DNA of 64,000 nucleotides. Source: Myxococcales bacterium (GTDB lineage Bacteria; Myxococcota_A; Polyangia; Nannocystales; Nannocystaceae). Of this stretch, positions 25,298 through 33,407 are shown piece by piece (position 1 is the first letter of the stretch; the number at the start of each line of letters is the position of its first letter). The position numbers and the translations under genes are program-made. The notes beneath the pieces are model-generated. The model saw only the letters and a list, made by a program, of their open reading frames with translations, searched no databases and was not told where the DNA came from. Location of the stretch: contig JACKDW010000001.1 of the NCBI GenBank assembly GCA_020633295.1, positions 930,001-994,000 on the forward strand, given 5' to 3'.

Positions 25298-27031
25298 ATG
25301 CCGACCCGCCCCGAGTTCGCGCCGATGGTGCGCTGGTTCGGACCAGCGCAGCTCCTCCGCACCGCCGGCAGCGTCGTGATCTCGAAGGTGTTCGGCGCGG
25401 TCTTCGATCGCCGCCGCCTCGACGCGCGCCTGAGCAGCGGCGAGCCGCTGATCCACGACCTCACGCGCGACGAGAGCGGGCGCCCGCGCGAGCGCCTGGT
25501 GCTCGACTACGTCGCCGACACGGGCGACGGCTGGAACTCGACCTACGCGGTCGCCTACTGGTCCGCGCGCCCCGAGCTGACGGTGCGCGCCCCGGACGGC
25601 GGGGCCGAGGTGACGACGCGCCGCGGCGACGTGCTGATCTTCGGCGGCGACCTGGTCTACCCGGCGCCGAACCGCGGCGCCTACCAGCAGCGCCTCGTCA
25701 CGCCCTTCACCAGCGCGCTCGGCGAGCCGCACGGCGAGCGGCCGCAGGTCTTCGCCATCCCCGGCAACCACGACTGGTACGACAACCTCGCCCACTTCAC
25801 GCGCCTGTTCGTCGACGCGGATGAGGTCGCCGGGCGCGCGGCGCCGCAGCGCCGCAGCTACTTCGCGCTCGAGCTGCCCCGCGGCTGGTGGCTGCTGGGC
25901 GTCGACATCCAGCTCTCGTCCGACATCGACCGCGATCAGGTCGCGTACTTCCGCGAGGTCGCCGCCCGCGTCCGCGCGCGCGCGACGAGCCGCGATGAGC
26001 CGGCCAACGTCATCCTGTGCACGGCCGAGCCCTACTGGATCTACGAGCACGAGGCCGATCTCGACAACCCCAAGGCGCGCGCGCTCCAGCGGGCGGTCCT
26101 CGAGAACAACCTGAATTTCCTCGAGCGCCACGTGTTCAAGGATCACCCGATCCGCGTCTACCTCGCCGGCGACCTCCATCACTACCGCCGCCACGCCAGC
26201 GACGACGCGCGCACGCAGCGGGTCACCGCGGGGGGCGGGGGCGCCTTCCTGCACCCGACGCACAACCTCTCCACGACGCCGCTGGCCGACGGCTGCGCGC
26301 TGCGGAGCGCCTACCCTGACCCCGCGACCTCGCGGCGGCTGACCTGGCGCGACCTCCTGTTCCCGATCGTCTCGCCGACCTTCGGGCTGCTCACCGGCCT
26401 GCTGTACCTCTATGTCGGCTGGTACATGATCGCGGAGATGCGCAGGCCGGAGAGCTACGCGCCCGTCGACATACTGAGCGAGGTCGCGCGCGCGCTCGCG
26501 AGCTCCCCCGGCGCCGGCACGAGCTTCGCCATCGTCATCGGCGGCTTCATCCTGTTCACCGACACACGCAAGCGCTGGTACCGAGTGCTCGGGGGGGGGC
26601 TCCACGGCGTCGCGCACGTCACGGCGATGACGATCATCGTCGGGCTGCTCGGCGCCGCCGCCAGCGCGCTCGGATGGGAGCTCCTCGGGCTGGGTCACCT
26701 CGGCGCGTCGATCGTCGCGCTGTTCATCGGCGGCTGGCTGATCGGCTCGCTGATCATGGGCGCCTACCTGTTCCTCTCGCTGCGCGTGTTCAAGACCCAC
26801 ACCACCGAGGGCTTCAGCGGCCTCGCGATCGAGGACTACAAGCACTTCCTGCGGCTCGTCATCGACGACGACGGGAGCCTGACGATCTACCCGATCGGGA
26901 TCGATCGCGTCCCGCGGCGCTGGAGCGACGGGCCCGAGGCCGACGCGGGCGGCCCGGCGTTCGTGCCCGCGCCCGGCGACCCCGCGACCGCGCCGCGGCT
27001 GATCGAGCCGCCGGTCCGCGTCCCTCGCTGA
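25298..27031 (+). CDS. Membrane-anchored metallophosphoesterase
   Basis: 577 aa. Residues about 65-340 form a calcineurin-like phosphoesterase: VADTGDGWNS (block I variant), FGGDLVYP, IPGNHDWYD and AGDLHHYRRH. Asp, Asn and His metal ligands are recognisable, though the first DxH block is not standard. Residues about 350-500 contain four or five hydrophobic helices (FPIVSPTFGLLTGLLYLYVGWYMI in pieces, and others), followed by a cytosolic tail. The substrate is unknown. No close operon partner; it ends 7 bases before the stop of the convergent M55 gene. Confidence 0.83.
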   Translation: MPTRPEFAPMVRWFGPAQLLRTAGSVVISKVFGAVFDRRRLDARLSSGEPLIHDLTRDESGRPRERLVLDYVADTGDGWNSTYAVAYWSARPELTVRAPDGGAEVTTRRGDVLIFGGDLVYPAPNRGAYQQRLVTPFTSALGEPHGERPQVFAIPGNHDWYDNLAHFTRLFVDADEVAGRAAPQRRSYFALELPRGWWLLGVDIQLSSDIDRDQVAYFREVAARVRARATSRDEPANVILCTAEPYWIYEHEADLDNPKARALQRAVLENNLNFLERHVFKDHPIRVYLAGDLHHYRRHASDDARTQRVTAGGGGAFLHPTHNLSTTPLADGCALRSAYPDPATSRRLTWRDLLFPIVSPTFGLLTGLLYLYVGWYMIAEMRRPESYAPVDILSEVARALASSPGAGTSFAIVIGGFILFTDTRKRWYRVLGGGLHGVAHVTAMTIIVGLLGAAASALGWELLGLGHLGASIVALFIGGWLIGSLIMGAYLFLSLRVFKTHTTEGFSGLAIEDYKHFLRLVIDDDGSLTIYPIGIDRVPRRWSDGPEADAGGPAFVPAPGDPATAPRLIEPPVRVPR

Positions 27032-27037
27032 GCGGCC

Positions 27038-27841
27038 TCAGGCGACGACGAACCTCAGCGCGCGCAGGACTTCGAAGTAGTCGTCCGTCTCGAGGCGGAT
27101 CGTGTGCGGATCGAGCTGGACGCAGCCAGGGTAGAACGAGCGCGCGTAGGCGCGGGCGTGCTCCTTGTAGACGACGTCGAGCGTGAAGCGCTGCGGCAGC
27201 TCGAGGCGCGCGGCCGCCCGATCGCCCGCGAGGGCCGCCCGCGCGCCGTCGCGGATCCCGTCGATCGCGACCTGCGGGTGCACGCTCTGCTGCGAGGGGC
27301 CCTCGCCCCACTTCGTCACGAAGCGGCGCGCGCCCGGGCTGTGCCGCGCGACCTCATCACACAGCGTCTGGTCGCCAGAGACGAACACGACGGGGACGCC
27401 GACCAGCGCGGCGGCCCAGGCGTGGATCCTGTACTCCGAGGCAGGTTCGCCGTTGAGCCGGATCTCGCGCACGATCCGCGACGAGAGCGTGTGCGCGAGC
27501 GGGTTGCCGCCGACCCCGGCGCGCCCGTGGTAGCCGATGAACAGCGCGGCGTCGAAGCTCTCGTCGAGGTTCTGGACCATGCAGAAGGGGTGCCCGCTCC
27601 AGCCGCTGATCAGCTGGGTCGGCGCCGGCAGCTCGGCCCCCCGGAGGTTGCGCGCGGGCCCGTGGGCGTCCTTGACGACGACGTGCGTCGCGCCGGCCGC
27701 GAGCGCCGCCTCGCAGGCGGCGGCGGTCTCGAGCTGCATCTGCCGACGAAACGGCGCGTAGTCGGGCTCACGCGGGCGCGCCTCCTCCCAGCAGCTGATG
27801 CCGCACACGCCCTCGATGTCCGCGCTGATGAACACGCGCAC
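27038..27841 (-). CDS. M55 family D-aminopeptidase (DppA-like)
   Basis: 267 aa, GTG start. SADIEGVCG at 6-14, Glu/His-containing EARPREPDY, VVKDAHGPARN near 57 and FIGYHGRAG near 100 are the zinc-binding signatures of the DppA family, which releases N-terminal D-amino acids from short peptides and assembles as a decamer. It starts 3 bases after the stop codon of the upstream copper-monooxygenase-like lipoprotein and its ribosome site lies inside that gene, so the two form an operon. D-Ala peptide recycling is a plausible role, inferred from the family. Confidence 0.9.
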   Translation of the reverse strand: MRVFISADIEGVCGISCWEEARPREPDYAPFRRQMQLETAAACEAALAAGATHVVVKDAHGPARNLRGAELPAPTQLISGWSGHPFCMVQNLDESFDAALFIGYHGRAGVGGNPLAHTLSSRIVREIRLNGEPASEYRIHAWAAALVGVPVVFVSGDQTLCDEVARHSPGARRFVTKWGEGPSQQSVHPQVAIDGIRDGARAALAGDRAAARLELPQRFTLDVVYKEHARAYARSFYPGCVQLDPHTIRLETDDYFEVLRALRFVVA

Positions 27842-27844
27842 GGC

Positions 27845-29323
27845 TCACTCCACCTCGGTGACGTAGTAGACGCCGAGGCACATCTCGTCGGAGGTGCCGT
27901 CGCCCCAGTTGACGTCGCCCGCGCCGCCCGAGTTGTCGTACTCGCACTCGAGCCGCAGGCGATCGGTCGGGTAGAAGGTGATCGGCTGGGAGAACTTGAA
28001 GCTCCCCTGCCAATTGAAGTCCCAGCGCGGGATGTCGAGCAGGCACGTGTCGTCGCCGACGGCGCGGCGGATCGAGTGCTGACCGCGGACGCCGAGCGTG
28101 TGCATGTGGTGGGCCGCGCTGTGCAGCTCGATCGGCACGTTCGACGGGATGATGTCGGTCAAGAAGCTCATGATCGACGTCGGGTCGAACTCCCACACGT
28201 GCGTCGTCGACGGCGCGCCCGCGGGGATCTGCATGTCGCCCTGCAGCCACGCGATGTCGGCCCACAGCATCATAAAGGCCTCGCGCGCGACGGTCGGCTC
28301 GATGCGGAATTGCACCGTCGAGGTGTCCGGCACCGCGCCGCCCGGCGGGATGTTGTAGTGCAGCTGCAGGACCACCTTTGAACCTGGCTCAATGCGCAGG
28401 CCCGTGCCCTCGGGGTAGAGCGCCGGCGCGGCGCCCGGGACCCACACGCCGAGCCAGATGCCGGCGTCCTCGGGGTCGTTGATCTCGCCGCCGGGCCCGC
28501 CGAAGCACTCGTAGCCGCTGCCCGGCGACGCGGCGTCGAGCGCCTCGTACTCGGGGAGCTTGCTCGGCGGGATCGCGAACGCGATCGCGTGGTGGACCTC
28601 CTCGATCGCGCCCGGGACCGCGCGGAAGCCCGTGACGTAGGCGTCCCCCTGCTCGGGCCAGTCGAGGATGAAGCAGCGGTAGTCGTCGGTGGTGCCCTGG
28701 GGCGTGTAGGGCTCCGGGATCGTCAGCTCGACGTCGACGCGCGGCAGCTCCTCGCTGGGCGGCGCGGGCGGCTCGACGAAGTCGCCCGGGTCGCCCTCGG
28801 GCGCGCCGTCAGCGACCCACGCCTCGATCATGTCGATCGTCTCCTGCGGCAGCGTGGGGTCGCCCTCGTAGTTGTTGCAGTCGGGCGCGGCCAGCCACGG
28901 CGGCATCTGCCGGTTCAGGACGGTGAGCGCCACGAGCTCGCGCAGCTCGAAGACCTCGTCGTAGGTCGTCAGCGGGAACGGGGCGATCTTGCCGTCGGCG
29001 TGACACTGCAGGCAGCGCTGCGCGAGCACGGGCCGCACGTCGCGGTGGTACGTGATCGCGGCGTCCTCGGTGGGCTCGCCGGTGGTCTCGGACGTCGAGC
29101 TCGTGGCCGTCTCGTCGCCCGAGCTGGTGCTCGAGCCCGCGCTCGCGTCGGAGCTCGCGTCGCTCGTCCCCGTCGACTCGTCCCCGTCGGTCGCGCTCGC
29201 GGCCGTCTCGGTCTCCTCCGTCGAGCCGGAGCAGGCCGCCAGGAGCAGCGCGGCTGCGAGGTGACGCGCGCGCGCGCGACGTCGGGACGGGGCGGTGTTG
29301 TAGGATCGCGTGATCAAGTTCAT
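27845..29323 (-). CDS. Lipoprotein with cytochrome c motif and copper monooxygenase-like domain
   Basis: 492 aa. Signal ends in ALLLAACSGS (lipobox), then a 55-residue Ser/Thr/Asp linker. A short haem-binding domain has RDVRPVLAQRCLQCHADG near residues 95-112. The rest resembles copper type II ascorbate-dependent monooxygenases (PHM/DBM): EEVHHAIAF (first copper), VLQLHYNIP, AAHHMHTLG (HxH of the second copper) and the late DEMCLGVYY with a candidate Met ligand. The haem domain could deliver electrons to the copper site. It is surface or periplasmic, followed by an M55 peptidase gene. Substrate unknown. Confidence 0.82.
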   Translation of the reverse strand: MNLITRSYNTAPSRRRARARHLAAALLLAACSGSTEETETAASATDGDESTGTSDASSDASAGSSTSSGDETATSSTSETTGEPTEDAAITYHRDVRPVLAQRCLQCHADGKIAPFPLTTYDEVFELRELVALTVLNRQMPPWLAAPDCNNYEGDPTLPQETIDMIEAWVADGAPEGDPGDFVEPPAPPSEELPRVDVELTIPEPYTPQGTTDDYRCFILDWPEQGDAYVTGFRAVPGAIEEVHHAIAFAIPPSKLPEYEALDAASPGSGYECFGGPGGEINDPEDAGIWLGVWVPGAAPALYPEGTGLRIEPGSKVVLQLHYNIPPGGAVPDTSTVQFRIEPTVAREAFMMLWADIAWLQGDMQIPAGAPSTTHVWEFDPTSIMSFLTDIIPSNVPIELHSAAHHMHTLGVRGQHSIRRAVGDDTCLLDIPRWDFNWQGSFKFSQPITFYPTDRLRLECEYDNSGGAGDVNWGDGTSDEMCLGVYYVTEVE

Positions 29324-29491
29324 GGCAGACTCGTCGGCCCGGCGAACGCGGACCCGCCGCGAGCATAGCGGATTCGACGCGAGCGACGCGAGCGCGTCAG
29401 GTCACGCGCCGCGCGGCGATAGGCCGCGACGCGTTCGCGGACGGTCCGCGCGGCCCGCCGGCGGCGATCGTCACGCGCGGGTGATCAAAAA

Positions 29492-29506
29492 TGACTCATT
29501 GGTCAT
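29492..29506. promoter_or_regulatory. TetR-type dyad in divergent lipoprotein promoter
   Basis: TGACTCATTGGTCAT, with TGAC-N6-GTCA palindromic, in an AT-rich patch between two divergent lipoprotein genes. It resembles the site at 14693 (TGAATCATGGTTCAG). Function inferred. Confidence 0.4.
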
Positions 29507-29574
29507 ATAACAATACGCGCGGGGCTCTGACCCGCGCCCGCGCCCCGGCGATCAGAGCTGCTACGCTGCTGGGG

Positions 29575-30189
29575 GTGAGCCGGTCCACCAGTCACGCGCT
29601 TCGGCTGCTGTGCGCGCTCCCGCTGGCGAGCTGCCCGGCGAGCCCCGACGACGCGAGCGACGCGAGCGCGACCTCGGAGACCACGGGCGACCTCGCGACG
29701 ACGAGCGCGGACGCGATGACGACCGACGGCTCGACCGAGGAGGTCGTGAGCCTGGCGATCCCCTCGGCCTGGACGCCGAGCGCGCCTGCGGACGATCCCT
29801 TCCTCGACGAGCGCCCCGCCGACGTCGCGTGCGCGACCGGCTGGGGCGAGGAGGGCGGGCTGTTCGAGGTCAACACCGACGCGTGTGCCTACGGCGCCTT
29901 CACCCAGCCGTCGCTCGCGTCGATCGAGCCCGGCGACGCGATCGAGCTCGTCCTCGTGCACGACGCGCTCGCCGCCGACGCGCCCGCGACCGCCCACGTC
30001 GCGCTCGCGATCGGCGACGCGATCGCGTGGACCGAGTCGATCGCCATCCCTGGCGAGGCCGACATCCTGCGGCCGCAGTGGGTCGCCGACGAGGTCCAGC
30101 CCGTCGGCGCGCCGCTCCACTTCCACGTGCACAACCACGGCGCCAACAGCTACCGGCTGGTCGCGCTCACCCGCACGCGCGCGCCCTAG
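29575..30189 (+). CDS. Predicted lipoprotein of unknown function
   Basis: 204 aa from a GTG placed so that a normal signal peptide results (ALRLLCALPLASC, lipobox). The frame is open upstream to an ATG at 29491, but that ATG overlaps the AT-rich dyad and would add a non-signal extension. A Ser/Thr/Asp linker of about 40 residues leads to a compact domain with two Cys (VACATGWGEE, TDACAYGAF) and a beta-rich pattern ending in HFHVHNHGANSYRLVAL. The His cluster could bind a metal. I do not recognise the family. Confidence 0.65.
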   Translation: MSRSTSHALRLLCALPLASCPASPDDASDASATSETTGDLATTSADAMTTDGSTEEVVSLAIPSAWTPSAPADDPFLDERPADVACATGWGEEGGLFEVNTDACAYGAFTQPSLASIEPGDAIELVLVHDALAADAPATAHVALAIGDAIAWTESIAIPGEADILRPQWVADEVQPVGAPLHFHVHNHGANSYRLVALTRTRAP

Positions 30190-30252
30190 CGCTGACGAGG
30201 CGCGTGACGACCACGTGACGCGAGCGACCGACGCGACGTCACCGCGCGTCGC

Positions 30253-30792
30253 CTACCCGCGCGCGTCAGGGTCCGCGCCCGCGAGCACGCCGCGGATGAA
30301 CGCGGCCTTCGCCGCGGTGTAGCCCGCCCGATCCTCCGCGAAGCGCTCGACCAGCGACCGCTTGAGGCGCTCGTAGTCCCGCCGGACCCCCGCGTCTGCG
30401 CGCAGCGCCGCGCGAAACCCCAGGTACAGCGCCCACGTCGGCTCGCCGACGCGGACGACGTGGAGGTGATGCGTGCGCACGAGCGGCGCGCGCTCGCGGA
30501 CAAACAGCACGCCCCCGTCGGCGCCCTTGTCCCCGCAAAACAGGTAGCCGATCTCCGACAGCCGCGCGATCAGCTCCTCGTTGGAGGTCTCCGCGACCAC
30601 GCGCGCCGCGATGTCGAGGACCGGCTTGGCGGCGAGCCCGGGGACCGAGGTGCTGCCGACGTGCTCGACGCCACGCGCGAGCCCGGCGAGCGCGGCGACG
30701 ATCTGCGGCCGCTCGCGCTCGTACAGCGCGGCCCAGCTCGGGTTGTGCGCGGCGAGGCGGACGACGCGCTTGTCGAGGCCGAGGTCAGACAT
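30253..30792 (-). CDS. GrpB family protein
   Basis: 179 aa. Typical GrpB/UPF0157 features in order: VRLAAHNPSWAALYERER, VEHVGSTSVPGLAAKPVLDI near residues 42-61, YLFCGDKGADGGVLFVRE and THHLHVV, then a helical Lys/Arg-rich end. The fold belongs to the nucleotidyltransferase superfamily; the reaction in bacteria is not established. It stands alone, with about 40 bases to the upstream phosphatase gene on the same strand, so the two may be co-transcribed. Confidence 0.92.
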   Translation of the reverse strand: MSDLGLDKRVVRLAAHNPSWAALYERERPQIVAALAGLARGVEHVGSTSVPGLAAKPVLDIAARVVAETSNEELIARLSEIGYLFCGDKGADGGVLFVRERAPLVRTHHLHVVRVGEPTWALYLGFRAALRADAGVRRDYERLKRSLVERFAEDRAGYTAAKAAFIRGVLAGADPDARG

Positions 30793-30833
30793 GTCGTGAC
30801 TATAGCGAACGCGGCGCGCTGCCGAGAACCTGT

Positions 30834-31529
30834 CTATGTGCGCAGCTCAACGCCATCGACGCCCCAGCGCCCGCAGGTGAAGCGCGGCGCCGCGAGCTGG
30901 TCGCTGGGCCCGATCGTGATGACCGCCGCGTTGCCGGGGTTGGCGAGCTCCTCGAACGCCTCGACGGTCATGTGCATGAAGCGCATCACGAAGCAGCGGA
31001 TCGTCAGGCCGTGGCTGACGATGAGCACGCGGCGCGCGTCCTTGCGCTCGACCTGACGGATGAGGCTGTCGAGGAAGCCGGACGTACGGTCGTAGCAGTC
31101 CGCCGGGCTCTCGCCGCCGCGGAACCGGTAGTAGAACCACCCGTGCAGCGCGCGGTCCTCCTGCTGGGCCTCGTAGTCGAAGTAGCCGTGCTCAACCTCC
31201 CGCAGGCGCGGATCCTCGAGCACCCGCAGCGCCGCGGCGCCGCGCTCATAGCCCGCGCCGCGGCACAGCTGGTCGAGCGTCTCGCGCGTTCGCCGGTACG
31301 GCGAGCAGTAGATCTGAGCGCCGTGGAGGAACGCGCGGCCGAGCGCGACCCCGGCCGCGCGGGCCTGCGCGCGCCCGCGTTCGGTCAGCGCGACGTTGTG
31401 GTCGCCGACCTCCTGCGGCGACGCGCGCCCGACGTTCGCCTCCGACTCGCCGTGGCGCACGAGCTTGATCGTGAGCGCGCCCGGGTAGCCCTCGTCTTCG
31501 CGCGCGCCCGCGGGGTCCAAATTCTCCAT
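30834..31529 (-). CDS. Histidine phosphatase family protein
   Basis: 231 aa. LVRHGESEANVG near residues 23-34 is the phosphohistidine motif of the phosphoglycerate mutase/phosphatase superfamily; SPYRRTRET supplies the second Arg, and VSHGLTIR near 175 the second catalytic His. Insert FDYEAQQEDRALHGWFYYRFRGGESPADCYDR is typical of fungal and actinobacterial relatives that act on small phosphoesters. Cytosolic. Substrate not predictable. Confidence 0.92.
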   Translation of the reverse strand: MENLDPAGAREDEGYPGALTIKLVRHGESEANVGRASPQEVGDHNVALTERGRAQARAAGVALGRAFLHGAQIYCSPYRRTRETLDQLCRGAGYERGAAALRVLEDPRLREVEHGYFDYEAQQEDRALHGWFYYRFRGGESPADCYDRTSGFLDSLIRQVERKDARRVLIVSHGLTIRCFVMRFMHMTVEAFEELANPGNAAVITIGPSDQLAAPRFTCGRWGVDGVELRT

Positions 31530-31677
31530 CCCCCGCAGTATCCCAGCTTCTCGATCCTGTGTCCGCGGACGCGAGCGCGCGGGCCGGTGGTATGCTCCAT
31601 CGCGTGACGCGACGCGGTCCGGGCGACATCACCTCTCCCCCGACAATTCAGGCGCCGACGCGCGCCCGGAGGGCCGC

Positions 31678-32472
31678 GTGCGCAAGCTGAGCTGCCGCTC
31701 GTGCGGCGCCGAGCTCGACGGCGGGCAGCTCGACCGGCGGCTCGCGATCATCACCTGCTCGCACTGCGGCGCGATCTTCGATCTCGCGCGGCGCGGCGGC
31801 GGCGGGGTCAACGGCGCGGCCTCGACCGCCGAGGACACGAGCGATCGCGCCGGCGAGCCGCAGGTCCCCCGGGGCGGCGACACGCCCGAGCGCGCGCCCG
31901 TGGCGATGCCGAGCCACTTCCGGGTCGAGCGCGACGGCGGGCGCCTGGCCGTGCGCTGGCGATGGTTCCAGTGGTCCGACATCTTCCTGCTGTTCTTCGC
32001 GATCGCCTGGGACGCGTTCCTCGTCGGCTTCTACGCCATGATGTCGCTGGCGAACGACGCGCCGGGCCCGATGAAGATCATCATGTACGTGTTCCCGCTG
32101 GCGCACGTCGCCGTCGGCGTCGGCATCACGTACCGCGCGCTCGCGGGGCTCCTGAACACGACCACGCTCGTGGTCGAGGAGCGCACCCTGAGCGTGCGCC
32201 ACTTCCCGCTGCCGTGGTGGCCGGCGCCGAAGATCCCCGTCGACTCGCTCGAGCAGCTCTACGCGACCAAGAAGATCAAGCACGGCAAGAACACCGCGAC
32301 CGTGACCTACGAGCTGCGCGCGGTGACGCGCGAGCACCACGGGCGCCTGCTGCTCGCCGGCCTGCAGTCGCTCGACCAGGCGCTGTGGCTCGAGCAGGAG
32401 ATCGAGCTGCTGCTCAACATCCGCGACCGCCCGGTCGCCGGCGAGGTCAAGGGCGACGACGTGCACGTGTAG
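31678..32472 (+). CDS. Zinc-ribbon membrane protein
   Basis: 264 aa, GTG start with GGAGGG upstream. Two CxxC pairs at the N-terminus (CRSCGAE, CSHCGAIF) make a zinc ribbon; a polar linker follows; then two hydrophobic helices near residues 95-160 (WSDIFLLFFAIAWDAFLVGFYAM and IIMYVFPLAHVAVGVGITY in pieces) and a cytosolic beta-rich domain with LVVEERTLSVRHFPLPWW. The last part is like membrane proteins that set a PH-like domain on two helices. Function unknown. Confidence 0.78.
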   Translation: MRKLSCRSCGAELDGGQLDRRLAIITCSHCGAIFDLARRGGGGVNGAASTAEDTSDRAGEPQVPRGGDTPERAPVAMPSHFRVERDGGRLAVRWRWFQWSDIFLLFFAIAWDAFLVGFYAMMSLANDAPGPMKIIMYVFPLAHVAVGVGITYRALAGLLNTTTLVVEERTLSVRHFPLPWWPAPKIPVDSLEQLYATKKIKHGKNTATVTYELRAVTREHHGRLLLAGLQSLDQALWLEQEIELLLNIRDRPVAGEVKGDDVHV

Positions 32473-32507
32473 GCGCCGCGCGTGCGCGCGCGACCTGGCC
32501 GATCGCG

Positions 32508-33407
32508 CTACTCGCCGAGCACCGGGCAGTAGGGGTCGAGCGGGCCGACGAGCTCGTTCCACAGCGCGGCGGCGCGGGCCGGCTCGACGTAGTGATGGTC
32601 GGTCCAGCCCCGCCGCGAGAGCGTGGCGCGCCAGCGCCCTGAGGTCGGCGCCTCGATCCCGGGCGCGCGCGCGAGCGCGTCGATCCGCGCCGCGACGTCG
32701 CCCTCGAGCCGCCCGTACCGGACCGCGTAGTGGGTCTCCTCCGCGCCGTCCTCGCGGCACGGCGCCGGGTCGCGCCCGAAGTCCGTCTCGCACAGCGCGG
32801 GCGTGCCGGGGACGTGGCACTTCCAGACCCCGTTGGCGTAGAGCGTGAACTCCTCCTCGCTCGGCGCGAGCGAGTCGATGTACAGCTCGCGCCACCCCGC
32901 GGGCGTCACGTCCTCGTCGCCCAGGTACGGCGGGTGATAGATGACGTCGAGCAGCGCCGTCGCGTAGCGACGCACCGGATCGCTGCTCACGCGCTCCATC
33001 GTCCCGTCGGCCCGGTAGACGTCGACCCACCACGCCGCGACCGGCTGCTGCGGGAGCCGGGGCATGGCCGCGCCGTCGAGCTCCGCCTCCGTGACGGTGA
33101 GCAGCGCCGCGAGCGGCGCGTCGAGCTCCCCCGTCCAGGCGCAGCTGCGCGCGTGCCAGAACGGGCCGTGATCGTGCAGCAGCTGGTGCGTGCAGCCCGT
33201 CGTGAGCTCGACGAAGACCTGGTCGTACCCGCGCGCCCGCGCGCGCGCGGCCCCGCTCGTCTCCCCCGCGAGGTGCAGCGAGAGCGCCACGAGCTCGCGC
33301 CCGCGCGGCGGGCCCTCGACCGCGGGCGTCCGGGCGCACGCGCCCGAGAGCCCAGCGGCGAGCCCGAGCCCGAGGCGCGTACCGAGGCGAGGCCGAGCGC
33401 GCGTCAC
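32508..33407 (-). CDS. Predicted lipoprotein coupled to split VIT gene
   Basis: 299 aa, GTG start inside a 4-base GTGA overlap with the stop of the upstream VIT/DUF2135 fragment, so it was built to be translated with it. Signal ends in GLSGACART (lipobox-like). The mature part has several Cys (TTGCTHQLL, ARSCAWTGEL, NGVWKCHVPG, ALCETDFGRD, APCREDG) and many aromatic residues, suggesting an extracytoplasmic disulfide-rich protein. No known domain is recognised. If the VIT gene is really split, this gene may have lost its original promoter. Confidence 0.7.
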   Translation of the reverse strand: MTRARPRLGTRLGLGLAAGLSGACARTPAVEGPPRGRELVALSLHLAGETSGAARARARGYDQVFVELTTGCTHQLLHDHGPFWHARSCAWTGELDAPLAALLTVTEAELDGAAMPRLPQQPVAAWWVDVYRADGTMERVSSDPVRRYATALLDVIYHPPYLGDEDVTPAGWRELYIDSLAPSEEEFTLYANGVWKCHVPGTPALCETDFGRDPAPCREDGAEETHYAVRYGRLEGDVAARIDALARAPGIEAPTSGRWRATLSRRGWTDHHYVEPARAAALWNELVGPLDPYCPVLGE

